64,000 nt of DNA from an uncultured Lachnospiraceae bacterium (GCA_902775555.1 CACYMQ010000004.1:1-64000), one strand, 5' to 3'. Positions 33,407 through 42,732 are shown, numbered from the stretch's first letter. A program made the numbers and translations. The notes: generated from the letters alone by a model not told the origin.

Positions 33407-36400
33407 ATGGGAACAGAGGGAATGGTACAGGGCGCGAACGGGGAGAATAAGATCCCCTTCGCACATTTACATGTTCATACGGAATACAGTTTGCTGGACG
33501 GATCAGCCAAGATCAAGCCCCTGGTAAAAAGGGCGAAGGAGCTAGGCTTTGATTCTCTTGCGATCACGGATCATGGCGTCATGTACGGCGCCATTGATTT
33601 TTATAAAGCCTGTAAGGCCGAAGGGATCAAGCCGATCATCGGCTGTGAGGTCTATGTGGCTCCCGGCTCCCGGTTTGACAGGGAACCTTCGGGAGGGGAT
33701 GACCGGTACTATCATCTGATCCTTCTGGCTGAGACGGATCAGGGATACCGGAATCTGTCCAAGATCGTTTCCAAGGGCTTCACCGAGGGCTTCTACTACA
33801 AGCCACGGGTGGACCGTGAGGTCCTGAAGGAATACCATGAGGGTCTGATCTGTCTCTCGGCATGTCTGCAGGGCGAAGTGGCAGTAAACATCCGGAGAGG
33901 TCTGTATGAGGAGGCAGTGAAGACGGCGCTCTGGTACCGGGAGGTCTTCGGAGCGGACAATTATTTTCTGGAAATGCAGGATCACGGACTGGAACTGGAT
34001 GGTATGGTGAACCAGGGCGTTCTCAGGCTTTCCGAAGAAACGGGGATTCCGCTGGTATGTACCAATGACTCCCATTATATCTATGCGGAAGACTGGGAGG
34101 CACATGATATCCTGCTCTGTATCCAAACCAACCGGAAGGTCCAGGAAGAGGACCGCATGCGCTATACCGGCGGTCAGTATTACCTGAAGAGTGCGGAAGA
34201 GATGGCGAAGCTGTTTCCATATGCACCGTCGGCATTGGAGAACACGCAGAAGATTGCGGATCGCTGCAATGTAAATATCGTATTCGGGGAGCATAAGATC
34301 CCCCGTTTTGATGTGCCGGAAGGCTATACTGCCGAGAGTTATCTCCGGGAACTCTGTGAGGAGGGGCTGGCAACCCGTTATGATCCCGTGACACCGGAGC
34401 TGTCGGAGCGTATGAATTACGAACTCTCTGTCATTACGGATATGGGATTCGTTGATTATTTCCTGATCGTTTGGGATTTCATCAAATATGCCCGTAGTGT
34501 CGGCATCGTGGTGGGCCCGGGACGTGGATCTGCAGCGGGAAGTATCGTATCCTATGCCCTTCGGATCACGAATATCGATCCGATCCGTTATGATCTGCTC
34601 TTTGAACGCTTCCTGAACCCGGAGCGTGTGACCATGCCCGATATTGACGTGGACTTCGCGGATGAACGGCGGCAGGAAGTGATCGATTACGTTACGAAAA
34701 AGTATGGAGAAGAGATGGTGGTCCAGATCGTTACCTTCGGTACTCTGGCTGCCAGAAACTGTATCCGGGACGTGGGACGGGCCTTGGATATCCCATACAA
34801 GACCTGTGATCTCGTGGCAAAGTCCATACCCATGGAGCTGGGCATGACCATCGGCCTGGCATTGGAGAAGAGTCAGGATTTCAGAAAGTTCTATGAGGAA
34901 AATGAAGATGTCCGTTATCTGGTGGATATGGCCAGACAGCTGGAGGGATTACCGCGTCACGCATCCATGCACGCAGCCGGCGTCGTGATCGGCCGGGAGC
35001 CCATCGTCGATTATGTGCCTCTCTGTAAGAACAGCGATGCCGTGACCACCCAGTACAATATGACAACCATCGAGGAGCTGGGGCTTCTGAAAATGGATTT
35101 CCTTGGGATCCGTACCCTGACCGTGATCCAGAATGCGGTGAAGTCCGTAAATGAACGGCTGGGCATCGATCTGGATATGGACCATCTGGATATGGATGAT
35201 CCGAAGGTTTATGAAATGATCGCCGAAGGAAAGACCGAAGGGGTATTCCAGCTTGAGAGCTCTGGTATGCGTTCCTTCATGCGGGAACTGAAGCCGAGAA
35301 ACATGGAGGATGTGATCGCCGGGATCTCCCTGTACCGACCGGGCCCCATGGATTTTATTCCCCAGTATATCAAAGCACAGTCCCATCCGGAGGAGGTGAC
35401 GTATGAGACCCCTCTTCTGGAGGATATCCTGAAACCCACCTATGGATGTATCGTATACCAGGAACAGGTTATGCAGATCGTTATGAAGCTGGCCGGTTAT
35501 TCTCTGGGACGCTCGGATCTGGTGCGCCGTGCCATGTCCAAGAAGAAAGCGGATGTCATGGCGAAGGAGCGGGAATATTTCGTTTACGGAAATGCGGAGC
35601 TGGGCGTTCCGGGCTGTATCAGGAACGGGGTTGATGAGGCAACCGCAAATAAGATATTCGATGAGATGGCAGCATTTGCCAGCTATGCATTTAACAAATC
35701 CCATGCTGCGGCTTATGCAGTCGTGGCCTATGAGACCGCGTATCTCAGGTGCTATTATCCGCTGGACTTTATGGCGGCCCTGCTGACCTCCGTGCGCAGC
35801 AACGCGCCGAAGATGGCAAACTATATCGAAGCCGTAAAGAAGATGGGGATCCGGATGCTCCCGCCGGACGTAAATGTGGGACGCGGGGCTTTCTCGGTAG
35901 ACAGCGGAGGTATCCGTTACGGACTGTCCGCGATCCGTTCCGTAGGAGATTCGGTGGTGGACGAGATCCTGAGGGAGAGAGAGGAAAACGGACCATTCTC
36001 GGATCTGTCCGATTTTATCCGCCGCCTTTCCAACAAGGAAGCAAATAAAAGGACCATTGAGAGCTTCATCTTCGCCGGAGCATTTGACAGCTTCGGACAG
36101 AACCGCCGTCAGATGAACCTGATGTATCCGGAGATCATAGACCAGGTGAATGCGGAGAAGAAGCGCAGCATGACCGGTCAGATGTCATTGATGGAATTCC
36201 TGGGAGAAGAGGAAGCGGAAAAAACAAAGATCACATTTCCGAATATGCCCGAGTTTCCGAAGGAAGAGATCCTTGCGAAGGAGAAGGAGGTTTTGGGTAT
36301 CTACGTCAGCGGACATCCCTTGGATGCCTATAAGGATCTGATGGAACGATATGCTACAGCCTCTACGCTGGACTTTCTGCCGGAAGAGGAGACCGGGAAG

Positions 36401-36931
36401 ACCGTTGCGGTGGACAACCGGAATTATACGCTCTGCGGCCTTGTGGAGCAGGTGAATGTGAAAATGACCCGGAATAATGAAGCCATGGCATTCGTGACAT
36501 TGGAGGATATCTTCGGGCAGATCGAGGTCGTTGTATTCCCGAAGGTATACGACGGAGCGAGGCTGATGCTCCAGCCGAATCAGGGGATCATTGTCAGCGG
36601 CCGGGCCTCCATTTCCGAGGAGGAAGGGAAGTTGCTGGCTTCGGAGATCCGCACATTTGACTCCGTGAAGGCACGTTTAGAGGATGAAGGCAAGGAACTC
36701 TGGATCCTCATCGGAAATGAGGAGGAATTTCGATCGGTGAAGGGTGAGCTGCAGGCGGTCCTGGCGGATCATCCCGGCGGGACAAGGGTTTTCGTGCAGC
36801 TGAAGGAAGAGAAAAAGGGAGTTGCTCTTCGTGCAGAGGTTCATGTGGATGACAGCCTGATGAAGCAGCTGCAACTGGAATACGGTGTGAATTCCGTGCT
36901 GGTAAGGGACGCAAAGAAGCGCCAGAACTGA
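33407..36931 (+). CDS. dnaE: DNA polymerase III alpha subunit (DnaE)
   Basis: 1174 aa replicative polymerase of the DnaE1 type. N-terminal PHP domain (HLHVHTEYSLLDGSAKI), polymerase catalytic site PDIDVDFADERR (~410-420) with GPGRGSAAGSIV upstream, then a helix-hairpin-helix region, an OB fold (VTLEDIFGQIEVVVFPKVY) and a short C-terminal domain. Length and order fit DnaE rather than PolC (no internal exonuclease). The 23-residue N-terminal lead before FAHLHVHTEY is slightly long; an internal ATG at 33422 is possible. RBS AAGGGG. The downstream gap (36932-37054) holds a dispersed repeat. Confidence 0.97.
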   Translation: MGTEGMVQGANGENKIPFAHLHVHTEYSLLDGSAKIKPLVKRAKELGFDSLAITDHGVMYGAIDFYKACKAEGIKPIIGCEVYVAPGSRFDREPSGGDDRYYHLILLAETDQGYRNLSKIVSKGFTEGFYYKPRVDREVLKEYHEGLICLSACLQGEVAVNIRRGLYEEAVKTALWYREVFGADNYFLEMQDHGLELDGMVNQGVLRLSEETGIPLVCTNDSHYIYAEDWEAHDILLCIQTNRKVQEEDRMRYTGGQYYLKSAEEMAKLFPYAPSALENTQKIADRCNVNIVFGEHKIPRFDVPEGYTAESYLRELCEEGLATRYDPVTPELSERMNYELSVITDMGFVDYFLIVWDFIKYARSVGIVVGPGRGSAAGSIVSYALRITNIDPIRYDLLFERFLNPERVTMPDIDVDFADERRQEVIDYVTKKYGEEMVVQIVTFGTLAARNCIRDVGRALDIPYKTCDLVAKSIPMELGMTIGLALEKSQDFRKFYEENEDVRYLVDMARQLEGLPRHASMHAAGVVIGREPIVDYVPLCKNSDAVTTQYNMTTIEELGLLKMDFLGIRTLTVIQNAVKSVNERLGIDLDMDHLDMDDPKVYEMIAEGKTEGVFQLESSGMRSFMRELKPRNMEDVIAGISLYRPGPMDFIPQYIKAQSHPEEVTYETPLLEDILKPTYGCIVYQEQVMQIVMKLAGYSLGRSDLVRRAMSKKKADVMAKEREYFVYGNAELGVPGCIRNGVDEATANKIFDEMAAFASYAFNKSHAAAYAVVAYETAYLRCYYPLDFMAALLTSVRSNAPKMANYIEAVKKMGIRMLPPDVNVGRGAFSVDSGGIRYGLSAIRSVGDSVVDEILREREENGPFSDLSDFIRRLSNKEANKRTIESFIFAGAFDSFGQNRRQMNLMYPEIIDQVNAEKKRSMTGQMSLMEFLGEEEAEKTKITFPNMPEFPKEEILAKEKEVLGIYVSGHPLDAYKDLMERYATASTLDFLPEEETGKTVAVDNRNYTLCGLVEQVNVKMTRNNEAMAFVTLEDIFGQIEVVVFPKVYDGARLMLQPNQGIIVSGRASISEEEGKLLASEIRTFDSVKARLEDEGKELWILIGNEEEFRSVKGELQAVLADHPGGTRVFVQLKEEKKGVALRAEVHVDDSLMKQLQLEYGVNSVLVRDAKKRQN

Positions 36932-36950
36932 CCGGGATACACCAGAACCA

Positions 36951-37020
36951 TGTCATCCTGAGGAGCGAAGCAACGAAGGATCTTGCAGACATAAGCGACG
37001 AAGGATCTTGCAGACATAAG
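36951..37020 (+). repeat. dispersed palindromic repeat, degenerate
   Basis: TGTCATCCTGAGGAGCGAAG followed by AACGAAGGATCTTGCAGACATAAG, with the end part (CGAAGGATCTTGCAGACATAAG) duplicated. Confidence 0.8.
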
Positions 37021-37054
37021 CAAGGATGAAGAATTCAGGACAGAACAGGTAGGG

Positions 37055-37921
37055 ATGCCGGTGCAGGGAATGGAGAGACGTGTGATCACATCACTTACGA
37101 ATGATACAGTCAAATATATCGAGAAACTGAAAAAGAAAGCCTCCTTCCGCAGGGAAGAAGGATGTTTTGTGGTGGAGGGGATCCGCATGATCCGGGAAGT
37201 GCCGGAAAACCGGCGCATCCTCCTGTTTCTGACGGAGGATGCATCGCGGCAGCATCCGGAGCTTGCTTCCTGGTGTGAACGGACAGAACTGGTATCCCCA
37301 CAGGTGCTGCAGAAGCTGTCGGATACGGAGACGCCCCAGGGGATGCTTGCCGTGGTAAGTATGTCGGACCGCGCACCTTCCGCAGAGCCTGCCCGTGATG
37401 CGGAGCCAACCTGTACAGCAGAACCGGCCCGTGATGCGGAGCCAACCCGTACAGCTGAGCCGCTTTATCTGGTGCTGGACGGTCTGCAGGATCCCGGAAA
37501 TGTGGGAACCCTGATCCGAACCGCAGAGGCCGTAGGAGCTACGGAAGTCCTGATGAGCAGGAATACAGCGGACCCATACAGCCCAAAGGTTGTAAGGAGT
37601 ACCATGGGGACGATCTTTCGCGTTTCGGTAAGGATCACGGAGGACCTTCCGTCGGCAATCGAAGAACTGAAGAAAAAGGGAGTTGTGATTTTCGGGACAC
37701 ATCTGTCCGGTACCGACTTTTATGAGGCAGACCTTACCGGTCCGGCCGCCTTCCTGATCGGAAATGAAGGCAATGGTCTTTCGGAAGCGGTGGCTGCTAC
37801 CGCAGACCGCCTGCTGAAGATCCCCATGGAAGGGAAGGTCGAGTCGTTAAATGCCGCAGTCAGCGGGTCCGTGGTCGCATATGAAGCCTACCGCCAACGG
37901 GCACACAACCGGTCATCCTGA
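37055..37921 (+). CDS. SpoU/TrmH-family RNA 2'-O-methyltransferase
   Basis: 288 aa. N-terminal substrate-binding domain (TNDTVKYIEKLKKKASFRREEGCFVVEGIRM), then a SPOUT knot: LVLDGLQDPGNVGTLIRTAEAVGA (motif 1), FLIGNEGNGLS (motif 2), KIPMEGKVESLNAAVSGSVVAYE (motif 3). It methylates a ribose in 23S rRNA (TsnR/RlmB-like); exact site unknown. Between the domains (residues ~110-137) is a 12-aa duplication AEPARDAEPTCT/AEPARDAEPTRT. Start is ambiguous between 37055 and 37070. The C-terminal Ser-Ser-stop is supplied by a dispersed repeat. Confidence 0.92.
   Translation: MPVQGMERRVITSLTNDTVKYIEKLKKKASFRREEGCFVVEGIRMIREVPENRRILLFLTEDASRQHPELASWCERTELVSPQVLQKLSDTETPQGMLAVVSMSDRAPSAEPARDAEPTCTAEPARDAEPTRTAEPLYLVLDGLQDPGNVGTLIRTAEAVGATEVLMSRNTADPYSPKVVRSTMGTIFRVSVRITEDLPSAIEELKKKGVVIFGTHLSGTDFYEADLTGPAAFLIGNEGNGLSEAVAATADRLLKIPMEGKVESLNAAVSGSVVAYEAYRQRAHNRSS
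37382..37453 (+). repeat. in-frame 36-bp tandem duplication in the methyltransferase gene
   Basis: Two 36-bp units (37382-37417, 37418-37453) differing at a few bases, encoding AEPARDAEPTxT; a third partial unit (AEP) follows. Located in the interdomain linker. Confidence 0.9.
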
Positions 37922-38018
37922 GCGAAGCATGTCATCCTGAGCGGGCGCACGCGTGCCGGTGGCACGCAGTTCGTGCGCCGAGTATCGACCAAGCGGCAGC
38001 GCGAAGCGAAGGATCTTA
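37911..38018. repeat. dispersed repeat plus 89-bp composite form with nested hairpin
   Basis: A short arm (GTCATCCTGAGCGAAGC) at 37911 is followed by the composite 37930-38018: TGTCATCCTGAGC, a nested hairpin (GGCGCAC GCGTGCC loop GGCACGC ... GTGCGCC), a linker, then GCGAAGCGAAGGATCTTA. Near-identical to 51309-51397. Confidence 0.9.
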
Positions 38019-38026
38019 AAGCCCCC

Positions 38027-38947
38027 TCAGGCCATTTCCTTCAGCGGATCCGCCACGGGGACTGCCCATTGCTTCCGGTAATCCCTGGGAGAGCAGTCGA
38101 AGAACTTTCGGAAAGTCTCTGACATGTAGCTGACACCGTTGAAGCCGGTCATGACGGCGATCTCTGTCAGTGTCTTGGAGCTGGAACGAAGGTACTCTGC
38201 AACCTTCCTGCACCGGAAATGCATGAGATAGTTGATGGGAGATTCCCCTACATACTGGTTAAAGAGGGTATTACAGAGGGATTTGCTGATGTTGGCGCTG
38301 CCCGCAATACCGGCCAGTGTCACATTTCCCTTATAAGATACGGAAATGTAATGCATCATGGATTTAAACAGATGCATCCGGGGATCTGCGGCGGTATCCT
38401 CCTCCACGGAGATGTAATGTCCGGCCTGCTTTCGGATCAGATCCCAAAGCCGGAAGAAATGTACCGTGACCTGAAACGCATCATGCCGCATGTCCGGAAG
38501 CTCCATCATGAGCCGGTAGACATCCTCGGCATATTCGTTGAGACCGTGGAACCGAAAGTATGGCAGATCCTGATTGTCAATGATGGGGCGGACTGCCTGC
38601 ATTTCCACGGCAACGGAGGAGATCAGCACACTGGGATGGATGATGAAGATCACGTATTTCGCAGTCTCATCATCGACGCACATACTGTAATGGATCTGGT
38701 TGGAGTTTACAACAATGGTGTCGCCAGGGTACAGCATCAGAGTCTTTCCGTTCACGGAATAGGCCATCTTCCCGGACTTCACGGTTACGATCTCGATATC
38801 CTCATGGAAATGAGGAACACGTTCCCAGGTCACGCGGGGCTTGATCCACCCGTCATAGATATAGGACGGAAAGGAAGGATTGTCATAGTTGACGATCTCC
38901 GATCCGTCGTCTCTTTTTACGATGAGTCCCATTACATCACGATTCAT
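38027..38947 (-). CDS. AraC-family transcriptional regulator
   Basis: 306 aa. N-terminal cupin sensor (VPHFHEDIEIVTVKSGKMAYSVNGKTLMLYPGDTIVVNSNQIH), C-terminal double HTH of the AraC type: LAGIAGSANISKSLCNTLFNQYVGESPINYLMHFRCRKVAEYL and LTEIAVMTGFNGVSYMSETFRKFFDCSPRDYRKQW. A typical sugar or metabolite-responsive activator; ligand unknown. Divergent from the ABC exporter across a 324-bp gap rich in repeats, so control of that exporter is plausible. RBS TAGGAGC. Confidence 0.93.
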   Translation of the reverse strand: MNRDVMGLIVKRDDGSEIVNYDNPSFPSYIYDGWIKPRVTWERVPHFHEDIEIVTVKSGKMAYSVNGKTLMLYPGDTIVVNSNQIHYSMCVDDETAKYVIFIIHPSVLISSVAVEMQAVRPIIDNQDLPYFRFHGLNEYAEDVYRLMMELPDMRHDAFQVTVHFFRLWDLIRKQAGHYISVEEDTAADPRMHLFKSMMHYISVSYKGNVTLAGIAGSANISKSLCNTLFNQYVGESPINYLMHFRCRKVAEYLRSSSKTLTEIAVMTGFNGVSYMSETFRKFFDCSPRDYRKQWAVPVADPLKEMA

Positions 38948-38978
38948 GATCCGCTCCTAAATCTTTCGTTGGTATCAG

Positions 38979-38999
38979 CCGGGTTTCCGCCCGGTTTTC
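38979..38999 (+). terminator. terminator-like hairpin in the araC-ABC gap
   Basis: CCGGG-TTTCCG-CCCGG then TTTTCTTTTTT on the plus strand. No plus-strand gene ends here; it could stop antisense transcription through the regulator. Confidence 0.45.
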
Positions 39000-39039
39000 T
39001 TTTTTACCTTTTTTCGTTTACCTTTTATCTTCCACGTAA

Positions 39040-39077
39040 TTATAACAATCTTCCAAAACAGAAGAAGATTGTTATAA
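39040..39077. promoter_or_regulatory. 14-bp perfect inverted repeat in the araC-ABC gap
   Basis: TTATAACAATCTTC (39040-39053) and GAAGATTGTTATAA (39064-39077) around a 10-nt spacer. Either a hairpin or a repressor site. Further right, GTGACGGT occurs three times (39168, 39190, 39200), a candidate activator array. The rest of the gap has no gene. Confidence 0.55.
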
Positions 39078-39271
39078 AAATGACTAAAAAACAGGGTAGT
39101 AATCACTATCCAAATACAATATACTTGCAATATCAGAAAAAAGCAAGTGTTTATTAGCCAAATTCCGGTGACGGTCTGTTGATACGTCAGTGACGGTTCG
39201 TGACGGTCAGTACCGGCATCGGAAGCGGAAGATAGGGCAGGGGGCTTTATCGTGGATAAAGGAGGTGCATC

Positions 39272-40354
39272 ATGGCTGAACAGGTAATCGTAATGAATAA
39301 ACTTTGCAAGGACTTCCGGGTCCTGAACCGGCATGAAGGTCTGAAAGGGAGTCTGAAGGATCTTTTCTCCAGAGACTACAAGACAGTCTCTGCCGTGAAG
39401 GATGTGTCCCTCACCATCGAAAGCGGTGAGATCGTCGGATATCTCGGTCCCAACGGCGCCGGCAAATCCACCACCATCAAGATGATGACCGGTGTGCTGG
39501 AACCGTCCTCCGGTGAGATCCTGGTCAACGGAGTGGTTCCATACAAAAACCGGACGAAAAATGCGGAGAACATCGGTGTCGTATTCGGTCAGCGAAGCCA
39601 GCTCTGGTGGGCACTCCCTCTGATCGAATCCTTCAAGATCCTGAAGGATATCTACATGATCCCGGATAAGGACTATGAGGACATGCTCAGTCTCTACCGC
39701 TCCCTGGTGGACATCGAGGATCTGCTGCATAAGCCGGTGCGTCAGATGTCCCTCGGTCAGCGGACCCTCAGTGACATCCTGGCCGCGTTCCTGCACAACC
39801 CGAAGATCGTATTCCTGGATGAGCCCACCATCGGACTGGACGTGTCCATGAAGTCGAAGATCCGGATCCTGATCCACGCGCTGAATCAGCAGAAGGGGAC
39901 CACGGTCATCCTTACGACACATGACATGGGCGATGTGGACGCACTCTGCAGAAGGATCGTCATCATCGATCACGGGAAAATGCTCTACGATAACGACATC
40001 GAGCATCTGCGCCGTTTCTTCGGTTCCTACCGGACACTGAAACTCAGACTGGCGGGAGATATGAAGAAGCAGAAGGAACAGATCGGAAGAGAGCTTCCGG
40101 AATGCTCCGTCGGAATGACAGAGGACGAGGAGTGGATCACGGTACTTGTGGATGAAGAGAAGCGCAAGGTCATGGATGTTCTGGGACAGCTGCAGAGTTC
40201 TTATTCGATCCGCGATATGCAGCTGGAGGAGATCTCCACGGAGGATGTGATCCGTAAGATCTATGAAGACGCCGATGAAGACAGAGCCCGGGCAAAGGCC
40301 GGTGCAGAAACTGCGGAAAATGTGTCCGCTGCCGGACAATCCGACGCAGAGTAA
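39272..40354 (+). CDS. ABC transporter ATP-binding protein (ABC-2 exporter)
   Basis: 360 aa. Walker A GPNGAGKSTTIKMM, signature MSLGQRTLSDIL (LGQR variant), Walker B IVFLDEPTIGLDV, switch His in TTHDMGD. After the ATPase domain comes a ~120-residue regulatory extension. Layout and neighbours fit the ABC-2 systems with two PF06182-type permeases. Substrate unknown. RBS AAAGGAGG. First gene of a three-gene operon (next gene 31 nt later). Confidence 0.93.
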   Translation: MAEQVIVMNKLCKDFRVLNRHEGLKGSLKDLFSRDYKTVSAVKDVSLTIESGEIVGYLGPNGAGKSTTIKMMTGVLEPSSGEILVNGVVPYKNRTKNAENIGVVFGQRSQLWWALPLIESFKILKDIYMIPDKDYEDMLSLYRSLVDIEDLLHKPVRQMSLGQRTLSDILAAFLHNPKIVFLDEPTIGLDVSMKSKIRILIHALNQQKGTTVILTTHDMGDVDALCRRIVIIDHGKMLYDNDIEHLRRFFGSYRTLKLRLAGDMKKQKEQIGRELPECSVGMTEDEEWITVLVDEEKRKVMDVLGQLQSSYSIRDMQLEEISTEDVIRKIYEDADEDRARAKAGAETAENVSAAGQSDAE

Positions 40355-40385
40355 AATGACAGTAGATAGAAAGGAGTGATCCTTC

Positions 40386-41186
40386 GTGAAACTGAAAAAA
40401 TATATCACGCTCCTGAAGGCAGGACTTACGGAATCCGTACAGTACCGGATGTCCCTCTTTGTCATGATCATAGGTAACCTGCTGTACCTGATCCTCGTTT
40501 ATTATCTGTGGAAAGCGATCTATGCTTCCGCGGAAACCGACGTGGTGAACGGCATGACATTTTCGGACACCCTGATCTATCTGGTACTGGCGACGGCATT
40601 ATATACATTTTTGGAGATCTATGCGGTATGGGAGATCGGACGTGACATCCAGAGCGGGCAGATGGTACTGAATCTGCTGAAGCCCATGAAATACCGGAGT
40701 TACCTCTTCTGGTCCTACTCCGGCTCACTGGTTACACATTTTGTCGTGACCTTCATCCCGACCCTGATCATCGTCCGGATCGTGACCGGAGATACCATTC
40801 CTCTTGGCTGGAATCTGCTGGCCTTTGCGGTGGCAGTCCTGATGGCCATCGAGATCAACTACAGCATCGATTTCATGGTGGGCACCATCTGTCTTTTTAC
40901 GGAGTCCATCTGGGGGATCAACATTATGAAGCAGGTGATCGTGCTGCTTCTTTCGGGAGCGACCATTCCCGTGGCCTTCTTCCCGGAAGGCCTGAAGACG
41001 GTAGTGTACTTCCTGCCGTTCCAGTCCATTTACAATACGCCGCTGACCATCCTGCTGGGGAAGGAACCCACCGGTGAGGTCTTCATGATGCTGGGTGTGC
41101 AGCTGTTCTGGTGTCTGTTCCTCGGAACACTCAGCCGGTTATTCTGGAAACGGTCTGTCCGTCAGATCACGGTAAACGGGGGGTGA
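40386..41186 (+). CDS. ABC-2 type permease (PF06182-like), first subunit
   Basis: 266 aa from a GTG start with AAAGGAG upstream. Six membrane helices; N-terminal MSLFVMIIGNLLYLILVYYLWKAIY and the central FLEIYAVWEIGRDIQSGQMVLNLLKPM are typical of the DUF990/ABC2_membrane_6 family. Works with the ATPase before it and the permease after it. Gap to the next start is 5 nt. Confidence 0.9.
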   Translation: MKLKKYITLLKAGLTESVQYRMSLFVMIIGNLLYLILVYYLWKAIYASAETDVVNGMTFSDTLIYLVLATALYTFLEIYAVWEIGRDIQSGQMVLNLLKPMKYRSYLFWSYSGSLVTHFVVTFIPTLIIVRIVTGDTIPLGWNLLAFAVAVLMAIEINYSIDFMVGTICLFTESIWGINIMKQVIVLLLSGATIPVAFFPEGLKTVVYFLPFQSIYNTPLTILLGKEPTGEVFMMLGVQLFWCLFLGTLSRLFWKRSVRQITVNGG

Positions 41187-41191
41187 GATCT

Positions 41192-42067
41192 ATGACAAAA
41201 GCAAGCGCAAAACCCGAAAATCAAAGAATAACGGATCCCGGAAATGCCCCGTCCGCGAAGTCGCGGGGGAAGAGGGGACTTCGGTTCTATGCCCGCATTT
41301 ACAGAAAGATCCTGGTGCAGGATCTGAAGAGTAAAATGAGCTACCGCTCGGACTTCGTCATTTCCACGCTGGGAATGATCGCCACAAATGTCACGGGCTT
41401 CGTCAGCTTCTGGATCCTGTTCCGAAACTTCCCGTCCATCAACGGCTGGGATTATTATGAAATGCTGTTCCTGTACGGCTTCTCACTGGTATCACTGACT
41501 CCGGTGCAGTGCCTGTTTGATAACAACTGGAGCCTCCGGATGAATGTGTACCGGGGAGATTTCATCAAATACTGTTTCCGCCCCATCAACCTGTTCTTCT
41601 ACTATCAGTCGGAGGTATTTGATGTAAAGGGTCTCGGCCAGCTGGCCTTCGGGATCGGAACCATAGCCTATGCCTGGAGCAAGATCGCGCTGCCCTTCAC
41701 ATTTTTGGCATTGCTGAAGCTGATCCTGTTCCTGATCACGGCTTCCCTGATCATGATCGCGCTGCAAAATGCGGCAGCGGCCACCTGCTTCTGGCTCACA
41801 AATTCCTTCTACATACTGGATCTGGCCTACAAGTTCAGGGATTTTGCGAAGTATCCGATCACGATCTTCAGTCCGGTGTTCCGGTTCATTTTCACATTTG
41901 TGATACCCATTGCGTTCATCGCCTACTATCCGAGTCTGGTGATCCTGCGCCCGGACGAGATCCCGGTACTCACCTGGCTCTCGCCGCTGATCGGAATCCT
42001 TTTCTTCGCGCTTAGTGTAAAGTTCTGGATGTATGGCGCGCGCAAATATAACGGTACCGGTTCATGA
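41192..42067 (+). CDS. ABC-2 type permease (PF06182-like), second subunit
   Basis: 291 aa from the ATG at 41192 (GGGGGGTGAG upstream); the longer open frame from 41111 overlaps the previous permease and is rejected. A basic 35-residue N-terminal tail precedes six membrane helices (SYRSDFVISTLGMIATNVTGFVSFWILF onward). NVYRGDFIKYCFRPINLFFYYQSEVF matches the family pattern of the partner permease. Completes a heterodimeric exporter. Confidence 0.9.
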   Translation: MTKASAKPENQRITDPGNAPSAKSRGKRGLRFYARIYRKILVQDLKSKMSYRSDFVISTLGMIATNVTGFVSFWILFRNFPSINGWDYYEMLFLYGFSLVSLTPVQCLFDNNWSLRMNVYRGDFIKYCFRPINLFFYYQSEVFDVKGLGQLAFGIGTIAYAWSKIALPFTFLALLKLILFLITASLIMIALQNAAAATCFWLTNSFYILDLAYKFRDFAKYPITIFSPVFRFIFTFVIPIAFIAYYPSLVILRPDEIPVLTWLSPLIGILFFALSVKFWMYGARKYNGTGS

Positions 42068-42136
42068 AGAACCATACAATTCTGCAAATCTGTAAAAACG
42101 CGTGACATTTATTTGACATATTTAGAAAATGTCTAT

Positions 42137-42163
42137 TTGATTTTTCGCAAAATACGATAGAAT
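42137..42163 (+). promoter_or_regulatory. possible promoter of blaI-like gene
   Basis: TTGATT (42137-42142), 15-bp spacer, TAGAAT (42158-42163). Short spacer, so tentative. Confidence 0.4.
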
Positions 42164-42236
42164 GATAGTCGTGATCTAAGGCACTGAAGCGGGTGAATGC
42201 TCAGCGCCGGAACCTGAAATTGAGGAGATGACGGCT

Positions 42237-42617
42237 ATGTATGAGAAAAGTGCTTTATCTGAATGTGAACTGGTGACCATGCGCTGCGTGTGGAACCTCG
42301 GGAAAAATGCAACCGCATTCAATGTGATCAACATGCTTGCAGAAGATTACGGTATGGTATACAAGGAAACCACAGTCTATACGTTTCTGAAGAAACTGAA
42401 GGAGAAGGGTTTCCTTGATACCTTCCGTAAGGGCGTGACATACTATGTACCGAAGGTGGAAGAGGAAACCTACCAGAAGGAGATGGCGAAGAAGCTTCTC
42501 AGATTCTGGTATAAGGGAGATGTGACCCAGGCGGTGGAAGCCGTGGTGGAGGGCGAGAAGATCTCCCGAAGAGAGGCAAGAAAGATCCGCGACGCGGTAA
42601 GATCCTGTTGCGAATGA
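42237..42617 (+). CDS. BlaI/MecI-family transcriptional repressor
   Basis: 126 aa from the second ATG (42237), because GAGGAG ends directly at the first ATG (42228). Winged helix: LSECELVTMRCVWNLGKNATAFNVINML, ETTVYTFLKKLKEKGFLDTFRKGVTYYVP. The C-terminal dimerisation region is short. No BlaR/MecR sensor protease lies beside it, so the signal is unclear. The ABC-F gene downstream is a possible target, but it has its own leader. Confidence 0.9.
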   Translation: MYEKSALSECELVTMRCVWNLGKNATAFNVINMLAEDYGMVYKETTVYTFLKKLKEKGFLDTFRKGVTYYVPKVEEETYQKEMAKKLLRFWYKGDVTQAVEAVVEGEKISRREARKIRDAVRSCCE

Positions 42618-42618
42618 C

Positions 42619-42647
42619 TTGACAATTTCCGCTGATTTTGATATTAA
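42619..42647 (+). promoter_or_regulatory. promoter of the ABC-F leader
   Basis: -35 TTGACA (42619-42624), 17-bp spacer, -10 TATTAA (42642-42647), directly after the blaI-like stop. Confidence 0.75.
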
Positions 42648-42675
42648 TAATCATAACATAAGGAAAGGCGCACGT

Positions 42676-42708
42676 TTGTGTGTGGGTGAACCAATGAGGA
42701 ATCGATAA
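42676..42708 (+). CDS. candidate 10-aa leader peptide
   Basis: TTG start 7 nt after AGGAAAGG; encodes MCVGEPMRNR. Also opens at an internal ATG (MRNR). Confidence 0.3.
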   Translation: MCVGEPMRNR

Positions 42709-42732
42709 GACGAGAGGTAGATACAGACAGGA

